Assembly: GCA_947476285.1 (NCBI GenBank)
Contig: CANJPU010000042.1
Location: 1-47,262 of the forward strand
Length of the DNA stretch: 47,262 bases
Reading direction: 5' to 3'
DNA from: Comamonadaceae bacterium
Lineage (GTDB): Bacteria > Pseudomonadota > Gammaproteobacteria > Burkholderiales > Burkholderiaceae_C
In this document: positions 24,287-32,576 of the stretch, piece by piece
Layout: every line of letters begins with the position of its first letter
Numbering within the stretch: the stretch's first letter is position 1
Position numbers and translations under genes: made by a program
The notes under the pieces: generated by a model
The model's input: the letters and a program-made list of their open reading frames with translations, nothing else
What the model was told of the DNA's origin: nothing
The model's database searches: none

Positions 24287-25522
24287 ATGACACCACAAGC
24301 GAGCTCGCCCATGCCGCGCACCCGCGCCCTCGCCGGCATCCGCGTGCTCGCGGTCGAAGGCTTCATCGCGGGGCCTTATGCATCGATGTGGCTTGCCGAC
24401 ATGGGCGCCGAAGTCATCAAAATCGAGGAGCCGCGCGTTGGCGACGCGGGACGTTCGCTGCCCCCGACCAAGGGCGACGCAGCCAACCCGCGCAGCCTCT
24501 CGCTCTTTCGCGCCAACCGCAACAAGAAGAGCCTCACGCTGGATCTGAAGCGCCCGGAAGGGCTGGCGATTTTCGAGAAGCTGGTGGCGCAGTCGGACGT
24601 CGTGATCGAGAACCTGCGGCCCGATGCCTTCGACAAGCTCGGGCTCACCTACGAGCGGCTGGCGGCGATCAATCCGCGCATCATCTACACCTCGATCTCC
24701 GGCTTCGGCCATCAGGACCTGATGCCCGGCCCCTACACCGACTGGCCCGCGTTCGACGTGATCGCGCAGGCCATGGCGGGGTTGATGGGCCGGCCTGAAG
24801 GCGCCGAGGAACGCCCGGTGTACGTGGGGTTTCCGTTGGCGGACCTCTACGCCAGCACGGTCGCAGTGTGCGGAACGCTGCAGGCTCTCTTTCATCGTAC
24901 CGTCACCGGTCAGGGCCAGCGCGTGGACATCGCGATGTACGACTCCTCACTCGTGCTCAACGAGCTCGCGCTGGTCATGGAGAACGCGACCGGTGTCACG
25001 GCCAAGCCGGGTCTGCACGCCTTGACCGCCCCCTTCGGGTCTTTCCGGGGCCGCGACGGCTTTGTCGCCATCGCTGTGCTGGGCGAGCGCGTGTGGCAAA
25101 AGTTCTGCGCTGCGATTGAGCGCGCCGACCTCGCGGCGGACCCAGAGCTGCAAAACGGCATCGATCGCCATCGGCACTCCGCCAAGCTGCAAGGCATCAT
25201 CGAGACATGGTTGCAGTCCCGCTCGACGGATGAGGCGGTGCACCGCTTCATCGAGTTCGGCGTGCCAGCCGGGCCCGTCCAGGGCGTGGGCGACATCACC
25301 GCCTGCCCGCAGGTCAAAGCGCGGGACATGATCCTGAGCATTCAAGACGAAGCCTGGGGTGAGGTGAAGGTCGTGGGACAACCAATCAAGACTTCTGGCT
25401 CGCCACCGGTCGAGGCCAAGGCACCGCCTGCGCTCGGGGAACACAGCCGCGACCTGCTCAAAGAGCTGGCGCAGGTCGACGATGCGGCCTTCGAGCGCTT
25501 GCGAAAGGACGGCGTGGTATGA
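24287..25522 (+). CDS. CaiB/BaiF (class III) CoA-transferase
   Basis: A 411-residue CoA-transferase: 'GIRVLAVEGFIAGPYASMWL', 'GAEVIKIEEPRVGD', 'RANRNKKSLTLDLKRPEG', and the predicted catalytic Asp186 in 'FPLADLYAST'. The ATG at 24287 after GGTGAGCGC is the sensible start; the frame is open upstream only inside the crotonase gene. The stop overlaps the start of the TetR gene (ATGA). It probably loads the imported acid with CoA from an acyl-CoA donor such as an end product of the same pathway. Confidence 0.92.
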   Translation: MTPQASSPMPRTRALAGIRVLAVEGFIAGPYASMWLADMGAEVIKIEEPRVGDAGRSLPPTKGDAANPRSLSLFRANRNKKSLTLDLKRPEGLAIFEKLVAQSDVVIENLRPDAFDKLGLTYERLAAINPRIIYTSISGFGHQDLMPGPYTDWPAFDVIAQAMAGLMGRPEGAEERPVYVGFPLADLYASTVAVCGTLQALFHRTVTGQGQRVDIAMYDSSLVLNELALVMENATGVTAKPGLHALTAPFGSFRGRDGFVAIAVLGERVWQKFCAAIERADLAADPELQNGIDRHRHSAKLQGIIETWLQSRSTDEAVHRFIEFGVPAGPVQGVGDITACPQVKARDMILSIQDEAWGEVKVVGQPIKTSGSPPVEAKAPPALGEHSRDLLKELAQVDDAAFERLRKDGVV

Positions 25523-26202
25523 CCGAAGTCACTGCCGCCGCTCGCCCAGCCGGCAGGCGCAAGCCCGGGGCGACCAACCTGGACAAGTACGTCAGCCGCA
25601 TCCGCAGTCTGGTGGACGACCGCGACCTCCTCTCGCACAAGCGCAGCAGCCTTGCGGACACGGCGGTGCGGCTGTTTCGCGAGCGGGGCTTCCACAACAC
25701 CTCCACCCGCGACGTCGCCAAGGCCACCGGCATGAGCGCAGGCGCGCTCTACCAGTACATCGAACAGAAAGAGGACTTGCTGGTCTTGATCCTGCAAAAG
25801 ATCATCCGCACCTACGAGGCAAAGCTTTTTCCGCTCACGGACGGCACCGAACCAGCGCGCCACCGTTTCCAGGACGCGATCCACATTTACTACAGGCTGC
25901 TCGACGAGAACAGCGAGAAGATCGACCTTTTCTTCCACGAGTATGCCAACCTGAGCCCCGAGACCAAGCGCTACATTGCCGAGAATGATGCGCGCGTCTT
26001 CCAGGCGATCCATACCATCGTGGAACAGCGCGTTGCAGAAGAAGGCCTGCCCGCGGTCGACACGCGCTTCCTCACGCACAACATCATGTCGATGGGACAG
26101 ATGTGGTCGCTCAAGCGCGGGCTCTTTCGCGACGTGCTGGGGCTGGATCAATACATCGCGCAGCAACTGGCCTACCTGGAAAAAGTGCTGCGTGCTTCCT
26201 GA
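25519..26202 (+). CDS. TetR/AcrR-family regulator
   Basis: A 227-residue repressor-type protein. Its N-terminal HTH spans about residues 43-90 ('SLADTAVRLFRERGFHNTST' then 'VAKATGMSAGALYQYIEQKE'), preceded by an unusual 40-residue basic extension. The remainder is the helical ligand-binding and dimer domain. It is translationally coupled to the CoA-transferase gene and lies inside the operon, which suggests autoregulation of the whole system, possibly by an acyl-CoA. The inverted repeat at 19577-19594 is a candidate operator. Confidence 0.9.
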   Translation: MTEVTAAARPAGRRKPGATNLDKYVSRIRSLVDDRDLLSHKRSSLADTAVRLFRERGFHNTSTRDVAKATGMSAGALYQYIEQKEDLLVLILQKIIRTYEAKLFPLTDGTEPARHRFQDAIHIYYRLLDENSEKIDLFFHEYANLSPETKRYIAENDARVFQAIHTIVEQRVAEEGLPAVDTRFLTHNIMSMGQMWSLKRGLFRDVLGLDQYIAQQLAYLEKVLRAS

Positions 26203-26222
26203 AACCTAAAAGGACACTCACC

Positions 26223-27392
26223 ATGCTTGAACTCGAACTCTCACCCGAACGGCAACAGATCAAAGATGCCGTGCAGGCCTTGTGCGACCGCTTCGACGAC
26301 GCCTACTGGCGCGAGAAAGATGCAACGCACACCTACCCCGTCGAATTCCAAAAGGCAATGGCGCAGGCTGGCTGGCTTGGCATCATGATGCCGCCTGCGT
26401 ATGGCGGGGCCGGGCTGGGAATCACCGACGCGGCAATGCTGATGCAGATCGTGGGCAACTCGGCGGGCGCGCTCGCGGCCTGCACCACCATCCACATCAA
26501 CATCTTCGCCCCGCATGCGATCGTCGTGCACGGCACCGAGGAGCAGCGGCGCACCATTCTGCCGCCGCTCATCCGCGGCGAAGACTTGACCGCCTTCGGC
26601 GTGACCGAGCCAGACGCCGGGCTTGACACTGCCAACATCACCACCCGCGCCGTGCGCAAGGACAAGGGTTACGTGATCACCGGGCGCAAGATGTGGATGT
26701 CGACCGCCCAGCGCGCGAACAAGGTGATGCTGCTCGCGCGCACCACGCCCATCGAGGAGTGCAAGAAACGCACCGACGGCATGTCGCTGTTCTACACGGA
26801 CCTCGACCGCCGCTACATCGAGGTGCGAGAGATCCGCAAGATGGGCCGCGCTGCGGTCGACTCCAACGCCGTCTTCATCGACGGCCTGCCCGTGCCCGAG
26901 GACCACCGCATTGGCGAAGAGGGCAAAGGCTTCCACATTCTGCTCGACGCGATCAACCCCGAGCGCATTCTGGTCGCTGCCGAAGCGGTGGGCATAGGCC
27001 GCCGCGCGCTGATGAAGGCCACGAACTACGCGAAGGAACGCGTGGTCTTCGGCCGCCCCATCGGCCAGAACCAGGGCATCGCGCATCCTCTTGCCAAAAA
27101 CTGGATGGAACTCGAAGCCGCCGACATGCTCACCTGGCGCGCCGCGCAGCTCTACGACGCGGGCAGGCCCTGCGGCCCCGAGGCGAACGCAGCCAAGTAC
27201 ATGGCCGCGGAGGCCGCGCTCAAGACCTGCGAGCAGGCGGTGCGCACGCTGGGTGGCATGGGCTACGCGGCGGAATACGACGTGGAGCGCTATTTCCGCG
27301 AGATCATGGTGCCCAACATCGCACCCGTCAGCCGCGAGATGATCCTGAACTTTATCGGCGAGCGGGTGCTGGGCCTGCCGCGCTCCTACTGA
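26223..27392 (+). CDS. Acyl-CoA dehydrogenase with isovaleryl-type catalytic base
   Basis: A 389-residue FAD flavoenzyme. It has 'PPAYGGAGLG', the 'FGVTEPDAGLD' substrate/FAD block, 'GRKMWMSTAQRAN', 'VVFGRPIGQNQGIAHPLA' and 'RTLGGMGYAAEYDVERYFRE'. The usual catalytic Glu of short/medium-chain enzymes (in 'IYEGT') is replaced by 'IAPVS'. Instead Glu247 in 'AINPERIL' occupies the position used by isovaleryl-CoA dehydrogenase. That suggests a branched-chain or similar acyl-CoA substrate (inference). The ATG at 26223 is 20 bases after the TetR gene. Electrons would pass to ETF, which is not in this window. Confidence 0.92.
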   Translation: MLELELSPERQQIKDAVQALCDRFDDAYWREKDATHTYPVEFQKAMAQAGWLGIMMPPAYGGAGLGITDAAMLMQIVGNSAGALAACTTIHINIFAPHAIVVHGTEEQRRTILPPLIRGEDLTAFGVTEPDAGLDTANITTRAVRKDKGYVITGRKMWMSTAQRANKVMLLARTTPIEECKKRTDGMSLFYTDLDRRYIEVREIRKMGRAAVDSNAVFIDGLPVPEDHRIGEEGKGFHILLDAINPERILVAAEAVGIGRRALMKATNYAKERVVFGRPIGQNQGIAHPLAKNWMELEAADMLTWRAAQLYDAGRPCGPEANAAKYMAAEAALKTCEQAVRTLGGMGYAAEYDVERYFREIMVPNIAPVSREMILNFIGERVLGLPRSY

Positions 27393-27428
27393 GCCGCTCA
27401 CGCCATACGACCAGAACTGAAGCTTGCG

Positions 27429-29291
27429 ATGACGACATGGCGCTCGGTTCCTCTGCGCACGCTTGAAGACATTGTTCGCTTCGAGCGGGAGATGCCACTG
27501 CAGCAAAGGATCGGCGCACGCAGTGTGCTCGACGTGTTCATTGAGAGCGCCCAGCGCCACTCCCAGCGCACTGCCCTGACCATGGTCATGACGGGGCAAG
27601 ACGATGAGCAGCCGCGCAGGGTCAACTACCGCGAACTGTTGGGGCTGATAAGGCGCTCAGCCAATTTGTTCCACAGTCTTGCGGGGCCGCGACCAGGCGT
27701 CGCCTATATGCTGCCTAGCCTGATCGAGACGCATGTCACGCTGTGGGGTGCACAGGCCGCGGGCTTTGCAGTGCCGATCAATTATTTGCTCCAGGTGCAA
27801 CACATCGCCGACCTCATCAGGGTGTCGGGGGCATCGGTGCTGGTCGCGCTGGGGCCACACCCCCAACTCGCCATTTGGGACAAGGCACTCGAGATCAAGG
27901 CTTTGCTGCCCCACCTTCAACTGGTTTGCGTCGCGCCCGCATCTACGCCAGCCACCGATGCCGCGCTGGACTTTCACACCCTGTTGATGCAACAAGCCGA
28001 CGACCATCTGGTCTTCGGTGAAGCCGGACGCGACGACGACGTTGCTGCCTACTTTCACACCGGGGGAACGACCGGCGTGCCCAAGCTGGTTGAACATTCG
28101 CATCGAAACCAGATCGCCGCGGCCTTCGGTGGTACAGCCTTGCTGCACTCGAACGAGACGCATGTTTCCTTCAACGGCAATCCCTTGTTTCACGTCGCCG
28201 GAATCATCCTGGGCAGTCTTTCGCCATTCATGGCAGGGGCAGAAGTCGTCGTGCTCTCGCCCTTGGGATTTCGCAATCCTGTGATAGTGCGGCGTTATTG
28301 GAAACTGGTCCAGAAGTACCGGGCGACGCGAATTGGCGGCGTGCCCACTGCGATAGGTGCGCTTTGCGACGTGGCTGTGGACGGGGCGGATCTGTCCAGT
28401 GTGCAGTTGGGTGTGTGCGGGGCGGCTTCCATACCGATGTCCGTGGTGCAGCGCTTCGAGGCACACACAGGCCACCCGCTGCACGAGGCCCTGGGGATGA
28501 CCGAGACCGCCGGCCTCACATGCGTGGACCCCGCCTTTGGCGATCGCGTGCTGGGCTCGGTCGGTTTCAGATTGCCCTACACGCAGGTGGTGATCCGGCG
28601 GCTGAACCCCGACGGCTCGCTCGGCGGGGTCTGTGCCCCGGAAGAAATCGGCGTGCTCACCGTTGCAGGCCCGACAGTGTCGCGCGGCTACCTGGACCCC
28701 GAGCAAAGCAAGGGCGTGTTCGTGGACGGTTTGCTCAACACCGGAGATCTCGCCTACGCCAGCGCCGACGGCAGGATTCACATCGCAGGCCGAACCAAGG
28801 ATCTGATCATTCGCAGTGGTCACAACATCGACCCCTTGATGATCGAGGAAGCGATGAGCAAGCACCCTGCCGTGACAATGGCGGCCGCCGTTTCCCAGCC
28901 CGACGTCTACGCGGGCGAGCTGCCCGTGTGCTACCTGAGCCTGCGCGAGCCCGGCGCGGCGACGCAAGCCCAACTCCATGACTGGGCGCAACACCATATC
29001 GCTGAGCGCCCAGCCTGGCCCAAGCATTTCTATCTGGTGCCTTCGATCCCGGTCACAGCGGTCGGCAAGATCTTCAAGCCCCAGTTGCGCGCTGATGCCA
29101 CTGAGCGTCTGGTGCTGCGAATTGTCGAAGAAAGCCTCGGCCTGAATCAGCTTCGCGTTGCAGCCCACGAAGGCGGCAAGCGCGGCATGACGGTCACTGT
29201 GACGCTGGCGCGCACCCAAGCGAATCTGGCTGCGAAGATCGAACAGGCGCTGGCCTCTTACCTGTTTGAGTCCGTCGTCGTCGTTGAATAA
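27429..29291 (+). CDS. AMP-forming acyl-CoA ligase (acyl-adenylate synthetase)
   Basis: A 620-residue ANL-superfamily enzyme. Motifs: the P-loop TGGTTGVPK (211-219), GMTET (356-360), 'LLNTGDLAYASADGRIHIAGRTKDLI' in the A7/A8 region and the adenylation Lys547 (AVGKIFKP). About 73 residues follow that lysine, longer than usual for the family, without a recognisable extra domain. It activates a carboxylic acid with ATP and CoA. It is the last gene of the operon, 36 bases after the dehydrogenase, and would offer a second, ATP-driven route beside the CoA-transferase. Confidence 0.92.
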   Translation: MTTWRSVPLRTLEDIVRFEREMPLQQRIGARSVLDVFIESAQRHSQRTALTMVMTGQDDEQPRRVNYRELLGLIRRSANLFHSLAGPRPGVAYMLPSLIETHVTLWGAQAAGFAVPINYLLQVQHIADLIRVSGASVLVALGPHPQLAIWDKALEIKALLPHLQLVCVAPASTPATDAALDFHTLLMQQADDHLVFGEAGRDDDVAAYFHTGGTTGVPKLVEHSHRNQIAAAFGGTALLHSNETHVSFNGNPLFHVAGIILGSLSPFMAGAEVVVLSPLGFRNPVIVRRYWKLVQKYRATRIGGVPTAIGALCDVAVDGADLSSVQLGVCGAASIPMSVVQRFEAHTGHPLHEALGMTETAGLTCVDPAFGDRVLGSVGFRLPYTQVVIRRLNPDGSLGGVCAPEEIGVLTVAGPTVSRGYLDPEQSKGVFVDGLLNTGDLAYASADGRIHIAGRTKDLIIRSGHNIDPLMIEEAMSKHPAVTMAAAVSQPDVYAGELPVCYLSLREPGAATQAQLHDWAQHHIAERPAWPKHFYLVPSIPVTAVGKIFKPQLRADATERLVLRIVEESLGLNQLRVAAHEGGKRGMTVTVTLARTQANLAAKIEQALASYLFESVVVVE

Positions 29292-29355
29292 CAGGTCACG
29301 AACTGCCGCCGCTTCCAGCGAATGCCGGCTCTGCGCCCGCCCCAAGCCCAGACCG

Positions 29356-30036
29356 TCATCGCGCTTTGGCCAGATGCAGCCAAATTTCATTTCGCCGCAT
29401 GAACCATGGCGTGAATGGCGCGTTGTATCGGGAATGCACGGGCTCACCCACCCAGGCCATGTTGGCAGCGCGCAAGGCGCTCTGTAGTTCTTCCAAGTGC
29501 TGGTTGTAGTTGGAATCGGACCAAAAGCCAGAATAGCGAATGACGGCCACACGACTGGGCGCAATATCACGCAGCGTCACCCGTGAGTCCAAAGGCTCGG
29601 GCGCGCTCGCTAGCGTGACGCCCTTGGGCAGCACGAACTGAACCCGGAAACCACCCGGCACGGCTGTTTGGGTGACCGGTGCGGTCATCTCCAACTTGAC
29701 CGGCTCAGCCACCTGCGTCACCGGCGCGGTCATTGCAAATTTGCGTGCGCCTTTGTTCTTGCCAAAGATATAGCCAGCCAGAATCGGGAAGGCCAGATTG
29801 CCTGCGTCTGCACGACGCCCGGGCATCAAGACCTCGGCGACGGTGTACGCCGCGTATTCGCGCACCTCGATCCTCTCAAGCTTCTGGACAATCGTGTAGT
29901 CGGGCTCTTCTGTGGCTTGGCTGGTCATTGGCAGTGCGAACAAGACGAGGCTGCAAAGCGTAGCCCACACGGTCATGCCGAGCCTCGAACGTTCATAGGT
30001 TCGCGCGCCATGGGGGCCTTGGTAGCCCAGCTTCAT
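29356..30036 (-). CDS. SOUL-family heme-binding protein, exported
   Basis: A 226-residue protein of the SOUL/HBP family. Characteristic segments are 'VQKLERIEVREYAAYTVAEV', 'KFAMTAPVTQVAE' repeated as 'KLEMTAPVTQTAV', 'VQFVLPKGVTLASAPEP' and 'AVIRYSGFWSDSNYNQHLEE'. A hydrophobic stretch at about 22-40 ending SQA indicates export to the periplasm; the true start may be the internal Met at residue 21. Members bind tetrapyrroles. It sits beside a B12-dependent regulator and a light/oxidation-linked lipid operon and is convergent with the ligase gene. Confidence 0.88.
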   Translation of the reverse strand: MKLGYQGPHGARTYERSRLGMTVWATLCSLVLFALPMTSQATEEPDYTIVQKLERIEVREYAAYTVAEVLMPGRRADAGNLAFPILAGYIFGKNKGARKFAMTAPVTQVAEPVKLEMTAPVTQTAVPGGFRVQFVLPKGVTLASAPEPLDSRVTLRDIAPSRVAVIRYSGFWSDSNYNQHLEELQSALRAANMAWVGEPVHSRYNAPFTPWFMRRNEIWLHLAKAR

Positions 30037-30149
30037 GTTCGGTGGTCCTGGTAGTTGTGAGCCCGCAGTATGGGATGTTCAGACACAACTGGATGTGCGG
30101 TGTCGAACATAAGCCGCCCAATGTGCGCATTGCACAGGCGCTGGTGCGC

Positions 30150-31118
30150 TCAGTGTGGGTGGCGTAGCCGCCAGTCGTGCACGCGGCTTGCTACCTCACT
30201 GGCCGTGCGAACGACGGACACCCGCTGGGGAAGGAAGCGGCTGTGCTGCACAGCCCCGGCGCCGCCAACCCAGATCTCGACCTGCTCAGGCAATTGCGCC
30301 ACCAGTTGATCCAGGCTGTCCGCCACGACCCTGCGGGACGCGTGAGCGCTGAAGCTCAGGGCCAGCGCGTCGATGCGCAGCTTGTTGGTCGCAGCCACCA
30401 TGTCAGCGATCGGCGTGCTGACACCCAGGACATAGCGTTGGCAAGACTCCATGGCAAGAAAGCACTCCACCATCAGCAAACCCAGGCCATGTTGCTCGCC
30501 CGGGATGGTGGTCAAAACCACGCGGGGCGGCTGCCGGTGAGGCGTGCCACCACCATCCACCGAGGCGATGGCTTCTCGCAACACGGACTGCAAGGTTTCA
30601 CTAAACAAGTGCTCGTGATAGACCGACAGTTCGCCGCGCAGCCAGGCTTGCCCGACCTGCACGCACAGCGGCGCCACCACCTGCTCCACGGTAGCGCCCA
30701 TCCCCTGGCGAAAGAAGTGCTGCTGCAGCGCCTGCCTGATGAGGTCGGTCCGCTCCTGGGCCAACCAGGACAACCAGGAAGACGGCGAATCCAGCGCCCC
30801 ATCAGCCACCGACGCGTCAGGGCGCGGGCCCTGGACCCTGGCTTGCGCCTGCGAACCTCTCAACATGGTCTTGAGTTTGGCCGCTGACAGCGGCACCACC
30901 TTGCCTGGCCTGTGGCCGGCATCGAGCAGCAGCTTGATCAGGCGCAGACGCAGCACCTGATCCTGGGGATAGAGCCGTTCACCCTTCGCGTCTCGCAGCG
31001 GAGTCGGGAAACCGTAGCGCCGCTCCCATACCCGTAGGGTGTCCTTGCCCAGGCCGGTCTCGCGCTCGACTTGCGCAATAGACCAACGCACGGCAGCGCT
31101 GGAGTTGGGTCTAGACAT
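30150..31118 (-). CDS. litR: LitR/CarH-type MerR regulator with B12-binding domain
   Basis: A 322-residue regulator. Residues 11-80 are a MerR HTH ('WSIAQVERETGLGKDTLRVW', 'ERRYGFPTPLRDAKGERLY'). The C-terminal half has the cobalamin-binding Glu-x-His-x-x-Gly motif at 208-213 (GEQHGLG), whose His is the lower cobalt ligand in CarH/LitR, and 'YHEHLFSE' at 167-174 in the helical cap domain. Such proteins repress in the dark with adenosylcobalamin and release DNA on illumination. The start at 31118 leaves a normal short N-terminus; in-frame ATGs exist at 31151 and 31214, the latter only a few bases from the predicted promoter. It is divergent from the lipid operon, with a 17-bp palindrome between them. 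Confidence 0.85.
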   Translation of the reverse strand: MSRPNSSAAVRWSIAQVERETGLGKDTLRVWERRYGFPTPLRDAKGERLYPQDQVLRLRLIKLLLDAGHRPGKVVPLSAAKLKTMLRGSQAQARVQGPRPDASVADGALDSPSSWLSWLAQERTDLIRQALQQHFFRQGMGATVEQVVAPLCVQVGQAWLRGELSVYHEHLFSETLQSVLREAIASVDGGGTPHRQPPRVVLTTIPGEQHGLGLLMVECFLAMESCQRYVLGVSTPIADMVAATNKLRIDALALSFSAHASRRVVADSLDQLVAQLPEQVEIWVGGAGAVQHSRFLPQRVSVVRTASEVASRVHDWRLRHPH

Positions 31119-31237
31119 GCGTGTAGGCAGGCTGGCGGAAAGAGCTTTCATCGGGCGCAGTCGGAAGGTTTCTGGGGCAAGCCGGGCAGGAATTGCCACG
31201 CATCTTGCACGCATGAGCAGACTTTAGCATAGAATTC

Positions 31238-31254
31238 GTTTGTCTAGGACAAAC
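31238..31254. promoter_or_regulatory. 17-bp palindromic operator between litR-like gene and lipid operon
   Basis: GTTTGTC-TAG-GACAAAC is a perfect 7+3+7 inverted repeat. On the minus strand it lies in the 19-base spacer between TTGTTT and TATGCT, the long-spacer layout typical of MerR-controlled promoters. It is 18 bases upstream of the FAD oxidoreductase ATG. It is the obvious candidate operator for the LitR-like protein, controlling both directions. Confidence 0.55.
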
Positions 31255-31271
31255 AAGGATCGAGCGTTCAC

Positions 31272-32576
31272 ATGAAAATCGCCATCGTCGGGTCAGGCAT
31301 TGCGGGGCTGGCGGCTGCCCACCGCCTGCGGCATCACGCCCATGTCACGCTCTTTGAGGCCGGCGCCTACTTTGGTGGCCACACCCACACGGTGGATGTC
31401 TCGCTGCCGAGCGCGCGCGGTCCTGTCACCTGGGGGGTCGACACCGGCTTTCTGGTGTTCAACCAGCGCACCTACCCGCGCCTGATCGCACTGTTTGATG
31501 AACTGGGCGTGGCCACGGCTGCATCAGACATGTCGTTTTCCGTCCAGGCGCGTGGCGCTTCGGCTGGCCGTGCTCTGGAGTGGAGCGGCAGCAGCCTGGC
31601 CACCGTGTTCGCCCAGAAGCGCAATCTGCTCAGCCCCAGGTTTCTGGGCATGCTGACCGATCTGCTGCGCTTTAACCGCCTGTGCACGCAGCTTGCGCTG
31701 ACGCACGAAGACGCACAGATGGACATGCCGCTGCACGCCTTTTTGCGGCAGCACCGCTTTGGCCAGGCCTTTCGCGACTGGTATTTTCTGCCCATGCTGG
31801 GCTGCATCTGGAGCTGCCCGACTGATCAAATGCTGCAGTTCCCAGTGGCAACCATGATTCGCTTCTGCCACAACCACGGGCTGCTGCAAGTCAAGGACCG
31901 GCCGCAGTGGCGCACCGTGGTGGGCGGCGCCAGAAACTACGTCGACAAGATCGTGGCGAATATTCCCGATGCGCGCCTGCACACGCCGGTGCGCCTCATT
32001 GAGCGCGATGACGCCGGTGTCACGCTCAGCCACGAGCGCGGCCGCGAGCGCTTCGACCACGTGGTGATGGCCACGCATTCCGATCAGGCGCTGGCCCTGC
32101 ACAAGCAGCCAACGCGTGCCGAGATTGAGGTGCTGGGCGCAATCCACTACCAACCCAACCTGGCGGTGCTGCACACCGACACCTCCGTGCTGCCCCAGCG
32201 CCGCGCCGCCTGGGCCGGCTGGAACTACGAACGCGCCGCCGACCGCGCGCAAGAGTCCACTCGCGTCTGCCTGCATTACTTGCTCAACCGCCTGCAACCG
32301 CTGCCATTTGATCAGCCGCTCATCGAGTCGCTCAACCCGGTGCGCCCGATCGCTCCTGACAAAGTGCTGGGCCGCTTCGACTACAGCCACCCTGTGTTTG
32401 ATCTTGCGGCGATCCGGGCGCAGCGGCGCGTCCCCGAGCTACAGGGCATGCACCACACCTGGTATTGCGGCGCATGGACTGGCTATGGCTTCCATGAAGA
32501 CGGCCTCACATCCGGCCTGGCGGTGGCAGATGATCTGCTCGCCCACACCGCCTCCTTGCGCAAGGCGGCTGCATGA
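31272..32576 (+). CDS. FAD-dependent amine-oxidase-like oxidoreductase
   Basis: A 434-residue flavoprotein beginning with the Rossmann FAD-binding motif MKIAIVGSGIAGLAAAHRL, followed by 'LFEAGAYFGGHTHTVDV'. Near the C-terminus 'YCGAWTGYGFHEDGLTSGLA' is the second FAD contact. It belongs to the COG2907-like group that regularly precedes DUF1365 and cyclopropane-synthase genes. In Rhodobacter sphaeroides a related gene in such a cluster has been linked to furan fatty acid formation, so a role in oxidising methylated acyl chains is plausible (inference). First gene of an eight-gene operon; its stop overlaps the next ATG. Confidence 0.9.
   Translation: MKIAIVGSGIAGLAAAHRLRHHAHVTLFEAGAYFGGHTHTVDVSLPSARGPVTWGVDTGFLVFNQRTYPRLIALFDELGVATAASDMSFSVQARGASAGRALEWSGSSLATVFAQKRNLLSPRFLGMLTDLLRFNRLCTQLALTHEDAQMDMPLHAFLRQHRFGQAFRDWYFLPMLGCIWSCPTDQMLQFPVATMIRFCHNHGLLQVKDRPQWRTVVGGARNYVDKIVANIPDARLHTPVRLIERDDAGVTLSHERGRERFDHVVMATHSDQALALHKQPTRAEIEVLGAIHYQPNLAVLHTDTSVLPQRRAAWAGWNYERAADRAQESTRVCLHYLLNRLQPLPFDQPLIESLNPVRPIAPDKVLGRFDYSHPVFDLAAIRAQRRVPELQGMHHTWYCGAWTGYGFHEDGLTSGLAVADDLLAHTASLRKAAA

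Noticed and set aside
26241..27599. Long minus-strand frame of 452 residues opposite the acyl-CoA dehydrogenase gene
   Set aside because: Composition is that of an antisense frame and the plus strand encodes a complete dehydrogenase.
27657..29570. Long minus-strand frame of 637 residues opposite the acyl-CoA ligase gene
   Set aside because: It is rich in His, Arg and Gln with no family motif and lies antisense to a ligase gene with all expected motifs; a GC-rich shadow.
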